61,775 bases of DNA, from NCBI GenBank assembly GCA_938018185.1, contig CALIIW010000095.1:1-61775 (forward strand). The letters are read 5' to 3'. The DNA is from an uncultured Saprospiraceae bacterium (GTDB taxonomy: Bacteria > Bacteroidota > Bacteroidia > Chitinophagales > Saprospiraceae). Numbering within the stretch: position 1 is the stretch's first letter; the number at the start of each line of letters is the position of its first letter. The notes under the pieces are model-generated. The model was not told where the DNA came from. It saw only the letters and a program-made list of their open reading frames with translations, and ran no database searches. The translations under genes and the position numbers were made by a program. Of the stretch, positions 24,569-33,671 are shown one piece after another.

Positions 24569-25999
24569 ATGAGTGTTTCCCAAATATATAATGCAGGCAA
24601 TAATGCTTCTTCACCTAGTTTGACCATACGTCGTCCAGCAGTATTTCATGCTTGTTTTTGTAAAATGGTTGTAGAACCGATTTATGAAGAAGAGATTACT
24701 GAGTATATCGTACAGAGTGGAGATGGTTTAGGCAGGATAGCAAGACGTAATAATGTAGAAAGAAGTGCTATTAAAACTCAGGAGGAACCGCCTACTACTC
24801 CTTCACGTCTTCGTCGTGGTGATGTTCTAAATATTCACAGCCAAAGAGAAACCGGTAAAAATATATCTTTCGAATATTTAGAAGAAGCGGCTATTGGCAT
24901 GGAAGTTTATATTGTAGTCGAAACACAAGGCCTTCGTTCAAAAAAAATACAAATAAAAATTCGTCAGGGAAAAGAACAAGTAATTACTTCTGTTGATTCA
25001 GACATTGAAGTGACGCAAGATGATAGCCAGCTATCAACTATTGAGTGCACTGTAGGAGCATTCGCAGAGGATGAATCGATAATTAACAGAGCCGAATTTG
25101 AAGATTGGGCAATTGCAAAAATAAAATTGTCACCTTCAGAAAGTAATTTAAAATCCTGGATAAATGCTGTTACTGCGTCTACAGATAATAATGCTTCCTT
25201 ATATCTTAAAGTAGATGCTCATACCGGAAATGGTGATTTGGAACAAGATGTTATAAGTTATTGTGGTACCAATCTGAGTACCAGTGGTGAACGAACCGAG
25301 GCACCCGCTGATCAATGGTTAGATATAGAAGGGAAATGGTTTCAGCTTATTTACCCGCTTGCTCCTTGGATAGAAATTGCTAAGCGGGAACTGGGGGTAC
25401 AAGAAGACGATAGAGATGGCGGAGGATTTGAAAGAGTACAAGCGTTTCATGAATTTGGATCAGGACGGCCTGATAGAGATTCTACGTCTGACGCTTGGTG
25501 CTCCAGTTTTATCAATTGGGTAATCAGAAAAACCAATGAAGAAAAAGGGACTAATTTTTCCGATATCGAAAATTCAAATTTTCCGTCAAGATCTCAAAAC
25601 TGGTATCGGGTTGCCTCATATCCCAACGGAGTAAGAATTTCGCCTGGTACTAAGGCACCTTACGGCTCCTTTATGGTAAAGAAAAATATTGGAAAGGCAG
25701 GGGGTCATGTATCCTTTGTCGTAAAATATGTTGAACAAGCTAACGGAGATCTCCATCTTGACTTATTAGGTGGGAATCAAGGCGGAAGGGCATTCGGAGG
25801 AGGAGCAGTAATTGTACAAACCTACATTTTTGAGAAGAGAGGAAGTGATTATATCTACACTACCCGGAGAGGTAGTCAATCAAAATTGAAAGGGTTTGTT
25901 CTTCCTCCTGAATATCATTTTGATGAAAATAATGACTGGTTCTTTCAATATGATGAACCAGAGGATGATATTAGAACTGCTGAGGATCTAGGTATATAA
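24569..25999 (+). CDS. T6SS peptidoglycan hydrolase effector (LysM-like plus NlpC/P60-like TIGR02594 domain)
   Basis: 476 residues, no signal peptide, as expected for T6SS cargo. Residues 50-90 resemble a LysM (YIVQSGDGLGRIARRNN ... LRRGDVLNIHS). A central domain (about 95-265) is unassigned. The C-terminal third (about 270-460) matches the TIGR02594 amidase family: PWIEIAKRELGVQE, DAWCSSFINW with probable catalytic Cys311, GGHVSFVVKY with His380, then DLLGGNQGG. The family cleaves peptide bonds in cell-wall peptides. The predicted target is periplasmic peptidoglycan of competitors. No obvious immunity gene adjoins it. Confidence 0.78.
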   Translation: MSVSQIYNAGNNASSPSLTIRRPAVFHACFCKMVVEPIYEEEITEYIVQSGDGLGRIARRNNVERSAIKTQEEPPTTPSRLRRGDVLNIHSQRETGKNISFEYLEEAAIGMEVYIVVETQGLRSKKIQIKIRQGKEQVITSVDSDIEVTQDDSQLSTIECTVGAFAEDESIINRAEFEDWAIAKIKLSPSESNLKSWINAVTASTDNNASLYLKVDAHTGNGDLEQDVISYCGTNLSTSGERTEAPADQWLDIEGKWFQLIYPLAPWIEIAKRELGVQEDDRDGGGFERVQAFHEFGSGRPDRDSTSDAWCSSFINWVIRKTNEEKGTNFSDIENSNFPSRSQNWYRVASYPNGVRISPGTKAPYGSFMVKKNIGKAGGHVSFVVKYVEQANGDLHLDLLGGNQGGRAFGGGAVIVQTYIFEKRGSDYIYTTRRGSQSKLKGFVLPPEYHFDENNDWFFQYDEPEDDIRTAEDLGI

Positions 26000-26081
26000 A
26001 AAAAATACAAGGAGTGTTTGGCAATTAAACTATAAAGAAAACATAGTACTCAATTAAACCAAATGGTAATACTTAAAAAAA

Positions 26082-28025
26082 ATGGCTAGCGCAACGGTAA
26101 TAAAAAAAGCAGATGTTCCACCAAAGGAACCCGTTTATAATGCGTCTGATCAAGCGGTGGATGATCCGGTACAAGCATGTCCCTTAAAAAAAGCAAAAGA
26201 TAATGTTGAGGAAAAAATCCCGAGAATCAAAAGATGCTATTTTATGGATATTAACGGAGATGAAATTAAAGAAATTACAAAGGAGAAGTCTGTTAATTTT
26301 GGGCTTGAGACGGAACATATGGTAGGAGAAAAAGTTCTTATTGATTTGTCATCCTACGCTGGGGAATTTGAATATGAAAGACAAAAGTTAGATAAAGAAA
26401 GTTTACTTAAGATTGATATAGGAGAAGATTTTGAAGTAATCCCGTTGAAAGTACTTTCGAAACCAAATGGAACACCTCCTAGTAAAATTCGAAAACCGCT
26501 TCCTCCTACTCCAAAAAAACCACTTCCTCCTACTCCCACCAAATCAAAATCTAATATTGTTTCTGTTGAATTTTTAGATGGTGATGATACGACAACGGTC
26601 AGTGGTACGGTAGATCAATTTGTAAACTTGCCACGTGAAGAAAAATGGGTAGACAATAAAACCATCAAAAATATTGATCGTCTTTCCAATAAGCCTCGGA
26701 TACTTGTAAAATTTGATACCAAAGGCAAGCATCGGTTCTCCATCAAATTCAAGGAAGGTGTTGATAATATTAAGTATTCTGATGATGAAAAAGGTCGAAA
26801 TGGCAACTTCAAATTTATTGATTCAGAGAGAAATTTTACGACGGATGAGGATGGCACTAAAATTATTACAAACCTAAAAGTTAATGTAGCTGGTAATAAT
26901 GAATTTGAAGTAATTGCCAAAGATAGAAATGGAAATGAGGTGGCTTCGGGTGGAAAGGTAAAGGTGAAACGATTTTTCTATATTCAGGAATTGAAGATGA
27001 AAGGATTAACATCATGTGCTGAAAATTTAACAAGGCTTACAGCGGAATACGAAAGAAATCACATCCAAATGGAAAATTTAGGATCACAGGAAATGGAAGC
27101 CATGGTAAATATTTCTGATTCTCCTTCCGATATTGCAGATTTTGTAGAGAAAATTGAAAAAGCTATCGATAAATCTAAAGGTAATGAGAAGAAAAAACAT
27201 TGTATCTCTATTGCATATTCGGATCATTTAGCTGTGAAAAATCCAAATCAATTAATGAGGACTAATAAAATAAAGGTTGGTCCTGGCGAACGTAATGTCG
27301 TTGTTGATATAAAAGCACCTGGAAAAAAAGTAAATGATACAGCAGTGGCAGTTCGCTCCCTATGGAATAATATTGTAAAAGATGAAGGGTGGTTTGTATC
27401 TTGTTTCTATCAGTATAATAAAAACCAATATGAAACTTCTACGGAAAGAGAAGGTTCTTCCCCAAAGGAAAATAAAGGTCACAAAAAAGAATTACCAAAA
27501 ACACCAAGTTTTGTAAAAATTGAAATTCCTATAGAAAAATGCATTCCAATTCCATGCACAAGAAGTAATATCGATGATTGTGAGAAAGTTTCTATTAACG
27601 TTTCCTCTTTACCAAAAGGAGAAGGAAAGATTTTCTTAAGAGTTAATGTAGTAGATCGTTTTCGTGCGGGTCTTGCTTCTGGTAGGAATCCTTACGTCAT
27701 TGTTTGTACCAAAGCTTGGTGGGTAAAAGAATCTCCTGAGGATCAAAACGATGTAGCAATTCATGAAATCGGACACAAAGTTCATATGGTGGCAAATGGA
27801 GAAAACGGACAACCAGACAAAGTGGTAACACACTATAATGACGAAAAAGGACATGTTGGGGATCATTGCTTCTATGGTAATGGACCTGGAGCGACTAGAT
27901 ACGATACAGACATTGCAAGTAAAAATTCTAAATGTGTAATGTATGGTGCAACAAACGGTAAACATCAGTTTTGCAGAAATTGTTCGAAAGCAATTAGAAA
28001 AGTCGATCTCTCAGATGGTTTCTAA
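26082..28025 (+). CDS. Putative T6SS zinc metallopeptidase effector
   Basis: 647 residues, no signal peptide. The N-terminus (VDDPVQACPLKK) resembles T6SS cargo openings. Two Pro-rich linkers (about 135-152, PLPPTPKK repeats) precede an Ig-like beta domain (about 155-300). The C-terminal part holds VAIHEIGH with H561, E562 and H565, an HExxH zinc site, followed by GHVGDHCFYG (about 590) that could supply the third ligand, and a Cys-rich end (CVMYG ... FCRNCSKAIRKVDL) reminiscent of other spike-borne metallopeptidases. The order HExxHxxH does not fit the metzincin pattern HExxHxxGxxH. The last 11 bp overlap the start of the lipoprotein gene, the likely immunity partner. Confidence 0.7.
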   Translation: MASATVIKKADVPPKEPVYNASDQAVDDPVQACPLKKAKDNVEEKIPRIKRCYFMDINGDEIKEITKEKSVNFGLETEHMVGEKVLIDLSSYAGEFEYERQKLDKESLLKIDIGEDFEVIPLKVLSKPNGTPPSKIRKPLPPTPKKPLPPTPTKSKSNIVSVEFLDGDDTTTVSGTVDQFVNLPREEKWVDNKTIKNIDRLSNKPRILVKFDTKGKHRFSIKFKEGVDNIKYSDDEKGRNGNFKFIDSERNFTTDEDGTKIITNLKVNVAGNNEFEVIAKDRNGNEVASGGKVKVKRFFYIQELKMKGLTSCAENLTRLTAEYERNHIQMENLGSQEMEAMVNISDSPSDIADFVEKIEKAIDKSKGNEKKKHCISIAYSDHLAVKNPNQLMRTNKIKVGPGERNVVVDIKAPGKKVNDTAVAVRSLWNNIVKDEGWFVSCFYQYNKNQYETSTEREGSSPKENKGHKKELPKTPSFVKIEIPIEKCIPIPCTRSNIDDCEKVSINVSSLPKGEGKIFLRVNVVDRFRAGLASGRNPYVIVCTKAWWVKESPEDQNDVAIHEIGHKVHMVANGENGQPDKVVTHYNDEKGHVGDHCFYGNGPGATRYDTDIASKNSKCVMYGATNGKHQFCRNCSKAIRKVDLSDGF

Positions 28026-28605
28026 AATATTATTTAAAATTATTTCTATTCTGACTTTTGGAATAGTTTTATTACTAACCCAAAATTGTGCTGTGTCTAA
28101 TAAACAATCTAATATGAAATTTACACCAAAAGAATTTAATGAGGTGGTACCTAATTCAAAAGATTATTATAGTTGCTCTCCTCAAGATTTTTATCCTGAA
28201 GGAAGCGGGATTATTATTACTGCTCCAAAAGAAGCAATCGTAAATCTAAAAGATGATAAAAAATATATTATTATTTGTGGTGACTACATAATGGAAACCG
28301 CAAACTTGGAAGAATTTCCACAACCGATGCTTATTCATATCTATCACATAGAAACGGATAAAAATTTCAGCGGGTTTTTACAAGATAGGGACCCTAGTCC
28401 TGTTGCACCAATGCCTAAGAAGGATGGAATAGTTGAGCTTGATGAAAAATCAGTGATCGCACAAGTTGAGGCAATAGGCAGTTACTTCAACCCTGACATC
28501 TTAACCTACGTAAAGTTCCCCTTACTCCCCGGTAGTTATATAGTTTACGTAGAATACGGCGGTATAAAATCCAACGAAGTACTAATAAACGTGAAAATTC
28601 AATAA
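28015..28605 (+). CDS. Putative immunity lipoprotein for the metallopeptidase effector
   Basis: 196 residues from the ATG at 28015. The frame is open from 27943, but that part lies inside the upstream gene. A hydrophobic leader (ILFKIISILTFGIVLLL) ends in TQNCAVS, a plausible if weak lipobox, so the protein should sit in the periplasm. The rest is a beta-rich domain of about 150 residues, ending YIVYVEYGGIKSNEVLINVKI. I recognise no family. Overlap of 11 bp with the HExxH effector and export to the periplasm are what one expects of a cognate immunity protein. Confidence 0.55.
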   Translation: MVSKILFKIISILTFGIVLLLTQNCAVSNKQSNMKFTPKEFNEVVPNSKDYYSCSPQDFYPEGSGIIITAPKEAIVNLKDDKKYIIICGDYIMETANLEEFPQPMLIHIYHIETDKNFSGFLQDRDPSPVAPMPKKDGIVELDEKSVIAQVEAIGSYFNPDILTYVKFPLLPGSYIVYVEYGGIKSNEVLINVKIQ

Positions 28606-28614
28606 TTTTTAGCC

Positions 28615-29199
28615 ATGAAAATAAAAATTAGACGAAAAGTAAACCCGGCAGAAAAAGATCAGTTAGCCAGTTCACCCGCTGGTAAGATTGAAAAGGTAGA
28701 CGGCAAGGCACTGCAATTTTTCCTCTTATTGGATGCGGCTAAAATGCGTGAACGAATAGAAGAAGCAAAACGCTTTAACCCAGAACATGAATGCTTGTAT
28801 AAAGGAGAAGCTGCTGATACCCTTCATAGTGTGGGGCCTTGGTTATTCAGCTTCCCTACCCCATCTCTTTTTTCTGATTGGTATATTGCCAATTTTGAAA
28901 AGCAAAACTGGGGTATTATTATTCAGAGTAATTCCGATTTTAAATCTTTATACATACATCTGAAAAAATTCTTATTGGTTAAAACTGAGGAAGGTAAAAA
29001 ATTGTATTTCCGATATTATGACCCAAGGGTCTTGCCTACTTTTTTGGAAACTGCGGATGAATCACAACTAGAAACTTTCTTTGGACCAATAGATAAATTT
29101 ATAGTTGAAAACGAAAATACAGAATTGCAAGAATATAAAATTGTTCAGAATAAATTAATTTCAAAAAAATCAAATTTATTCTTCACGGAAGAAGTTTAA
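28615..29199 (+). CDS. DUF4123 T6SS effector chaperone (Tec-like)
   Basis: 194 residues, cytosolic. DUF4123 signature: FLLLDAAKM, then ECLYKGEAADTLHSVGPWLF, a W-G-I-I-I-Q-S segment, FLLVKTEEGKKLYFRYYDPRVLPTFL, and the closing GPIDKFIVE. These proteins bind effectors and load them onto VgrG or PAAR. It lies between the metallopeptidase/immunity pair and the PAAR gene, so it probably serves the metallopeptidase. Confidence 0.82.
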   Translation: MKIKIRRKVNPAEKDQLASSPAGKIEKVDGKALQFFLLLDAAKMRERIEEAKRFNPEHECLYKGEAADTLHSVGPWLFSFPTPSLFSDWYIANFEKQNWGIIIQSNSDFKSLYIHLKKFLLVKTEEGKKLYFRYYDPRVLPTFLETADESQLETFFGPIDKFIVENENTELQEYKIVQNKLISKKSNLFFTEEV

Positions 29200-29248
29200 C
29201 AGGACATTATTAAATACTTTTTATAAAACAAAATTAAAAAATTAAATC

Positions 29249-29716
29249 ATGAGTAAACCAGCAGCAAGAATAGGTGATATGCATGTTTGTCCTATGGTTA
29301 CCCCAGGGGTTCCTCCAATACCTCACGTTGGCGGACCAATTATGGGCCCTGGTGTACCAACAGTACTGATTGGTGGTATGCCGGCCGCTGTTATGGGTGA
29401 TATGTGTACATGTGTTGGGCCGCCAGATTCCATTATCTTAGGTTCAGTCGGCGTATTAATTGGTGGTAAACCAGCGGCTCGAATGGGAGACATGACAGCC
29501 CATGGTGGAACGATTACCTTGGGATGCCCCACCGTTCTTATTGGTGAGATCTCTCCTGGAAATGTTATGACAGCCACTTCAATGACTATTTTGGAAAAAT
29601 TTAGTTTGGAAGCTTCCGGTGGGCAACAATCAGCTTCAAGTGCTGCTCAACAGTCAGTGAGCATGCAGCAAGCGGCAGATAATGGCACACCATTTTGTGA
29701 AATCTGTTCATCGTAA
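29249..29716 (+). CDS. PAAR-repeat spike tip protein
   Basis: 155 residues. Residues 1-100 are a PAAR domain: PAARIGDMHVCPMVTPG, GPIMGPGVPTVLIGGMPAAVMGD, GGKPAARMGDMTAHGG and ITLGCPTVLIG, with Cys/His residues that bind the tip zinc. The first stretch carries the Pro/Gly-rich insert typical of the GVPPIPHVGGPI type. The last 50 residues are a Ser/Ala/Gln-rich tail with two late Cys (CEIC) and no toxin domain. It sharpens the VgrG spike. Confidence 0.88.
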   Translation: MSKPAARIGDMHVCPMVTPGVPPIPHVGGPIMGPGVPTVLIGGMPAAVMGDMCTCVGPPDSIILGSVGVLIGGKPAARMGDMTAHGGTITLGCPTVLIGEISPGNVMTATSMTILEKFSLEASGGQQSASSAAQQSVSMQQAADNGTPFCEICSS

Positions 29717-29747
29717 TTTGTCGAAAGATCTAAATAAATAATACCGC

Positions 29748-30233
29748 ATGCTTAAAAATCGCTATTTCTACCGCAAAAATTTCGAATGCTTCATTAGAGG
29801 ATTTATCGTCCCTAAAGAATTTATTTCTGGTAGAACCTTGGCAGAGCTTGAACGCATTTTAGGATTTAAACAAGGAAGATTAAAGCAAGGAGCAGCTTTT
29901 GCAAAACTATTTAACTTGCCTGACAAACATGAGTTGGCTTATTTTGGTAGTACGGAGACAGCAGCGCATCATTTTGCAGAACGAAGAGAAGAATTAAGGA
30001 ATCAAGGTGTGGATGTCATTGGTCACCATCAATTAAATGAAGCATCCTATCACTACTTGAATGCTTCTACACAATTGATAAAAGTGATTCCATTAAAAGA
30101 TCACAATCCGTTGTTGTCCGAAGATGAAAATTGGCCAAGCGGTGCTGGTGCCATGCAATATAAATTAGTAGTCACAAAGCCGGCAATGATCATTGACGTG
30201 ATTGAGGATTATCCTAATGGAAAATTCAAATAA
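29748..30233 (+). CDS. Hypothetical protein encoded between PAAR and tssE
   Basis: 161 residues, soluble, mixed alpha/beta, not recognised. The middle part (GRTLAELERILGFKQGRLKQGAAFAKLFNLPD, then GSTETAAHHFAERREEL) looks like a compact conserved helical domain, and the end (YKLVVTKPAMIIDVIEDYPNG) like two strands. Lying 31 bp after PAAR and 14 bp before tssE in a structural run, it could be an effector-related, adaptor or accessory baseplate protein. I see no catalytic motif. Confidence 0.5.
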   Translation: MLKNRYFYRKNFECFIRGFIVPKEFISGRTLAELERILGFKQGRLKQGAAFAKLFNLPDKHELAYFGSTETAAHHFAERREELRNQGVDVIGHHQLNEASYHYLNASTQLIKVIPLKDHNPLLSEDENWPSGAGAMQYKLVVTKPAMIIDVIEDYPNGKFK

Positions 30234-30247
30234 AAAACAAATTTAAT

Positions 30248-30736
30248 ATGCGAGAGTACTACAGTACCCCTTTTCCTTTTCAAAAACTAATAAATAAATC
30301 AGCGGCTATTCCAAAGTTGGATTTAGAGGAATCCATACGTATGCATATTCGCTCTATTGTACTTATGCGTGTTGGAGAATTTGCCTATGACAAAAAATTG
30401 GGATTTAAAATTTGGGACCATGAAAGAGAAGTGTTTTATCATGAATATAGTTCCTATTTTGAAGATAAAGAGTCTACTAGAGGATTGGTAGATAAGTCAA
30501 CCGTGGCCCGAAAACATTTTAAAGATAATCTACAGGAACTAATTGTAAAAAATGAACTTAGATTATCAAGAGTACAAGTCCGATTCAATTTTGAAAAGGT
30601 AGATGGCAACATGTCGGTTTATCAACGTAAAATTACTATCGAAGTAGAGGCAAATCTAAAAAGTACTGGAACAGCATTATCACCTTCGTTTAAAATGAGC
30701 ATTCTATATACACCTTTTAAGGTTGAAACCAATTAA
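30248..30736 (+). CDS. tssE: T6SS baseplate protein TssE (gp25-like)
   Basis: 162 residues. A gp25-like wedge protein: LEESIRMHIRSIVLMRVGEFAYDKKLGFKIWDHE, then ARKHFKDNLQELIVKNELRLSRVQVRFNFE and a final beta pair. The pattern SIRMHI followed by GEFAYDKKLG corresponds to the family's R-hh-GE-x-x-x-x-P-x-FG region. It nucleates sheath assembly on the baseplate. It is followed by tssF after 24 bp. Confidence 0.7.
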   Translation: MREYYSTPFPFQKLINKSAAIPKLDLEESIRMHIRSIVLMRVGEFAYDKKLGFKIWDHEREVFYHEYSSYFEDKESTRGLVDKSTVARKHFKDNLQELIVKNELRLSRVQVRFNFEKVDGNMSVYQRKITIEVEANLKSTGTALSPSFKMSILYTPFKVETN

Positions 30737-30760
30737 ATCAAAAATCAAGCAAAATAAGAA

Positions 30761-32617
30761 ATGGTAAAAACCAGCAAAGATATTGTATCAGATCTATTGA
30801 AAGAAGCAGCATACTATTGGTATGATAACAATGAAGATAATGTCAAGCAATTAAATCCAGATGATTTTGACCCCATTGTCGACAAAATTTTCAAAGCCAA
30901 TGCAGTAGAACTAGAAAAGCTCTACGCAGAAATAAATGAATCACAAAAAGAAATAGTTCTTGGCTTGTCGCAATCACTTGTTCCAGATCAATCCCTACTA
31001 CCAGAACCTGGATATACAGTGGCTCAAATCAAACCAAAGGCATCAAGGATACACGCGACCATCGAAGATAGTTTTCAGATCCAAGGCAAAAGCGATATAG
31101 GTGAAAAATATGAGTATTACTTTGCTCCTTTATTTGAGCATAGCTATCCCAACTGTGATGTAGTTGCCATCATTACTGATAGTACGGCCATACAAATAAC
31201 AGACAATGTCCCTGAAGTAGTCAAAGAAATTTCAGGCGGGGAAGAATCAACACATTTTTGGATCGGACTTGATATTGGCAAATTAGAAGAACAGGATAGC
31301 ATCTCTTTTTTTCTAGGAAATAACATCGTTGATGAGTTTGATAAAAATCACCACATCTTCCATGCTGCAAAATGGTTTGTGAATGGTGAAGAAGATAAAG
31401 AACTACTAGTCCATAAAGGAATTCATTCCTTCCTTAATAAGCAATCTGACACAGAACCACAACAACTTTTTGAAGCACTAGACATTTCTAATACTTATGA
31501 GAAAATGATCTTCAGTAGGTTGAAGAATAGTTTTATTCAAGTATCCTTCCCATTTGATATTAGAAACGATAAATATCAAGTACCACCATTATTGGATGGG
31601 ACAGACCTTACTTCCACTTTAGAGATCAACAGTCCGATCTGCTGGGTTAAGGTAGAATTTCCTTTGGCACTTCCAAACGATTATCTGTTAAAGAACATCT
31701 TATACCCCAATACCATTCCTTTGGTCAACAGACAATTGAAAGACAACTTTGTAGTCAAAAGCAATTATGACAGGATCTTGCTGCCCATGCCAACGGATGA
31801 TTTTTTTCTTGATGTTCATAAAATACAGGATGCAAAAAATAAGGACGAAGATCCTGAAACTGAATATCAAAAGGTAGATTTCTTGAATCCTGATAGTCAG
31901 CCCGGCACCTTCACGCAACGATCTGGGGCCCGCATCCGGCGTTTGAACAGGGCAGATGCATCCAGTCAAATTTATAGATTGATGGGCGTCATACAAGAAG
32001 AGTATAGCACTTTTAAAGAAGATGGTGTTAATCGGTTGAAAGAGGATTTTGATATTATAGAAAAATCCATTAACCGGATCAAAAGTCAACTCCCTGATTA
32101 CTTTAGAGATCAAAACACTGGATCAAGTTATTATTGTATTGCCAACTTTAGGCCAAATGTGTCGAAACTCTATTGCTATTACTGGCAGACCCAGGGAGAA
32201 GCAATCAAACATCTCAGAGACACCATAGCATTAGAGGTCACATCAGAAGATATCAACATAGCAGGTAGTAAATCCATTATCCCTATTCAGCATGGAAAAG
32301 GAATTATTAACCCAGATGATTTTATCAATCAATTAAAAATCTCTTTGTTGTCTAGAGGCAGAATAATGACCAAGGGAGATATTGAACTTTATTGTAATAG
32401 CCGCTATAGAAATTTGTTAAAAGTAGAAAATATCAGCCGTCAACTGATGAATCTAGAAGAAGGAAAACGAGGGAGAGGGATATTGGTAAATGTAAAAATT
32501 GCGAGTGAACTGACAAAAGAAGAAGGGGAATTGATCCGTGTAGAATTGCAAAATGATTTGAATGCAAAAAGCGCATTCTTCACCCTGATCAAAGTGGAAT
32601 CTAATCATGAAAAATAA
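30761..32617 (+). CDS. tssF: T6SS baseplate protein TssF-like
   Basis: 618 residues, close to the usual TssF length. Features include AVELEKLYAEINESQKEIVLGLSQSLVPDQSLLPEPGYTVAQIKP near the start, equivalent to the TssF N-terminal segment ending in P-h-P-h, and a mixed beta body. Identification rests on this, on length, and on position between tssE and a tssG-like gene. It forms the wedge with TssG. The tssG ATG lies inside its last codons, an 11-bp overlap. Confidence 0.72.
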   Translation: MVKTSKDIVSDLLKEAAYYWYDNNEDNVKQLNPDDFDPIVDKIFKANAVELEKLYAEINESQKEIVLGLSQSLVPDQSLLPEPGYTVAQIKPKASRIHATIEDSFQIQGKSDIGEKYEYYFAPLFEHSYPNCDVVAIITDSTAIQITDNVPEVVKEISGGEESTHFWIGLDIGKLEEQDSISFFLGNNIVDEFDKNHHIFHAAKWFVNGEEDKELLVHKGIHSFLNKQSDTEPQQLFEALDISNTYEKMIFSRLKNSFIQVSFPFDIRNDKYQVPPLLDGTDLTSTLEINSPICWVKVEFPLALPNDYLLKNILYPNTIPLVNRQLKDNFVVKSNYDRILLPMPTDDFFLDVHKIQDAKNKDEDPETEYQKVDFLNPDSQPGTFTQRSGARIRRLNRADASSQIYRLMGVIQEEYSTFKEDGVNRLKEDFDIIEKSINRIKSQLPDYFRDQNTGSSYYCIANFRPNVSKLYCYYWQTQGEAIKHLRDTIALEVTSEDINIAGSKSIIPIQHGKGIINPDDFINQLKISLLSRGRIMTKGDIELYCNSRYRNLLKVENISRQLMNLEEGKRGRGILVNVKIASELTKEEGELIRVELQNDLNAKSAFFTLIKVESNHEK

Positions 32618-33653
32618 TCAATACACACATAGGGAACAGTTTTTACGAGTGCTGATTGAAGAACTAAACACAGATATTCTTTTTGAATGCTTTGCTGGGC
32701 TCTTGTGTCGGTCAAAATCGATTGAAAGTAATCAAATTCATGTGATACCTTCAGCCAATCATAGACGAAGTTATAGTAACGATATAAGCTTAGCTCCTTC
32801 TACAGAATTTGATGAATTGGACCATAGAGGTCTGCCAAAGGAATCAAAATATTTAGAGGAAATTGAAAATGGTGTTTTAACAATTTACACAAGTCGCACA
32901 GCCATTTTAGATTACCTCCCAGAAGCTTTTTATACCCAAGTAGGCAATGCTGATGAAATCTCAAGCGATGACGACAAATTAAGTCCAGAGCAGAAAACCC
33001 AAAATCAACGAGATAAATTAAAAGCTGAGCTTAAAAGTGCCAACCGATTTTTCAAGCCACTTGAAATTGAATACAATAAGGTCAGAATTCAAAAAGAACT
33101 TGAGGAATTAAACAATCTTGAAAATTTGGATAAAATGTTTGACACCTTCTGGGGAGTATTTAATATTTCAAATGATAGATGGAAACGATTTGTGAGAACG
33201 ATTCATCTTATTCCATACATTATTGGTGATAAAAACAAGACTAAAGCATTGATTACCTATGTTTTGGGTACGCCTGTTTCTTTAACATTCGACATCGAGG
33301 AAAGCTGTACAATGAATAAACAACTAAGAAGCTCTCTCACTGGGACAGATTTAGTTTTAGGATACAATATTTCACTTGGCAATACAGTATACGACTACCT
33401 CGAAACTTGTACCCTAAAAATAGAGGAATTATCTGATGAACAATTTTACGAATACTTTGATGAAAACTCAAAAGATAGAAAATTACTGAATGAGATCCTT
33501 AAATATTATTTCCCATTAAATCTAGAACTAAAACTTGACTACTCAATTAAACAAAATGAAGAAATCATAGCCTCATCTGAGCAATTTGAAACTGATGAGC
33601 ATAAACTATTTCCTATCCCTGTTGTAGGGTTTTCCTCAATACTTAGCGCATAG
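32607..33653 (+). CDS. tssG: T6SS baseplate protein TssG-like
   Basis: 348 residues, soluble. It is diverged, but the order tssE-tssF-this-clpV, the length (TssG is usually about 310-350) and a LGYNISLGNTVYDYLETCTLKIEEL segment near residue 250, like the TssG C-terminal LG-x(n)-G motif, support the call. It overlaps tssF by 11 bp, as expected for two partners of one wedge complex, and ends 18 bp before clpV. Confidence 0.65.
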   Translation: MKNNQYTHREQFLRVLIEELNTDILFECFAGLLCRSKSIESNQIHVIPSANHRRSYSNDISLAPSTEFDELDHRGLPKESKYLEEIENGVLTIYTSRTAILDYLPEAFYTQVGNADEISSDDDKLSPEQKTQNQRDKLKAELKSANRFFKPLEIEYNKVRIQKELEELNNLENLDKMFDTFWGVFNISNDRWKRFVRTIHLIPYIIGDKNKTKALITYVLGTPVSLTFDIEESCTMNKQLRSSLTGTDLVLGYNISLGNTVYDYLETCTLKIEELSDEQFYEYFDENSKDRKLLNEILKYYFPLNLELKLDYSIKQNEEIIASSEQFETDEHKLFPIPVVGFSSILSA

Positions 33654-33671
33654 GAATTTAAACTAATTATT

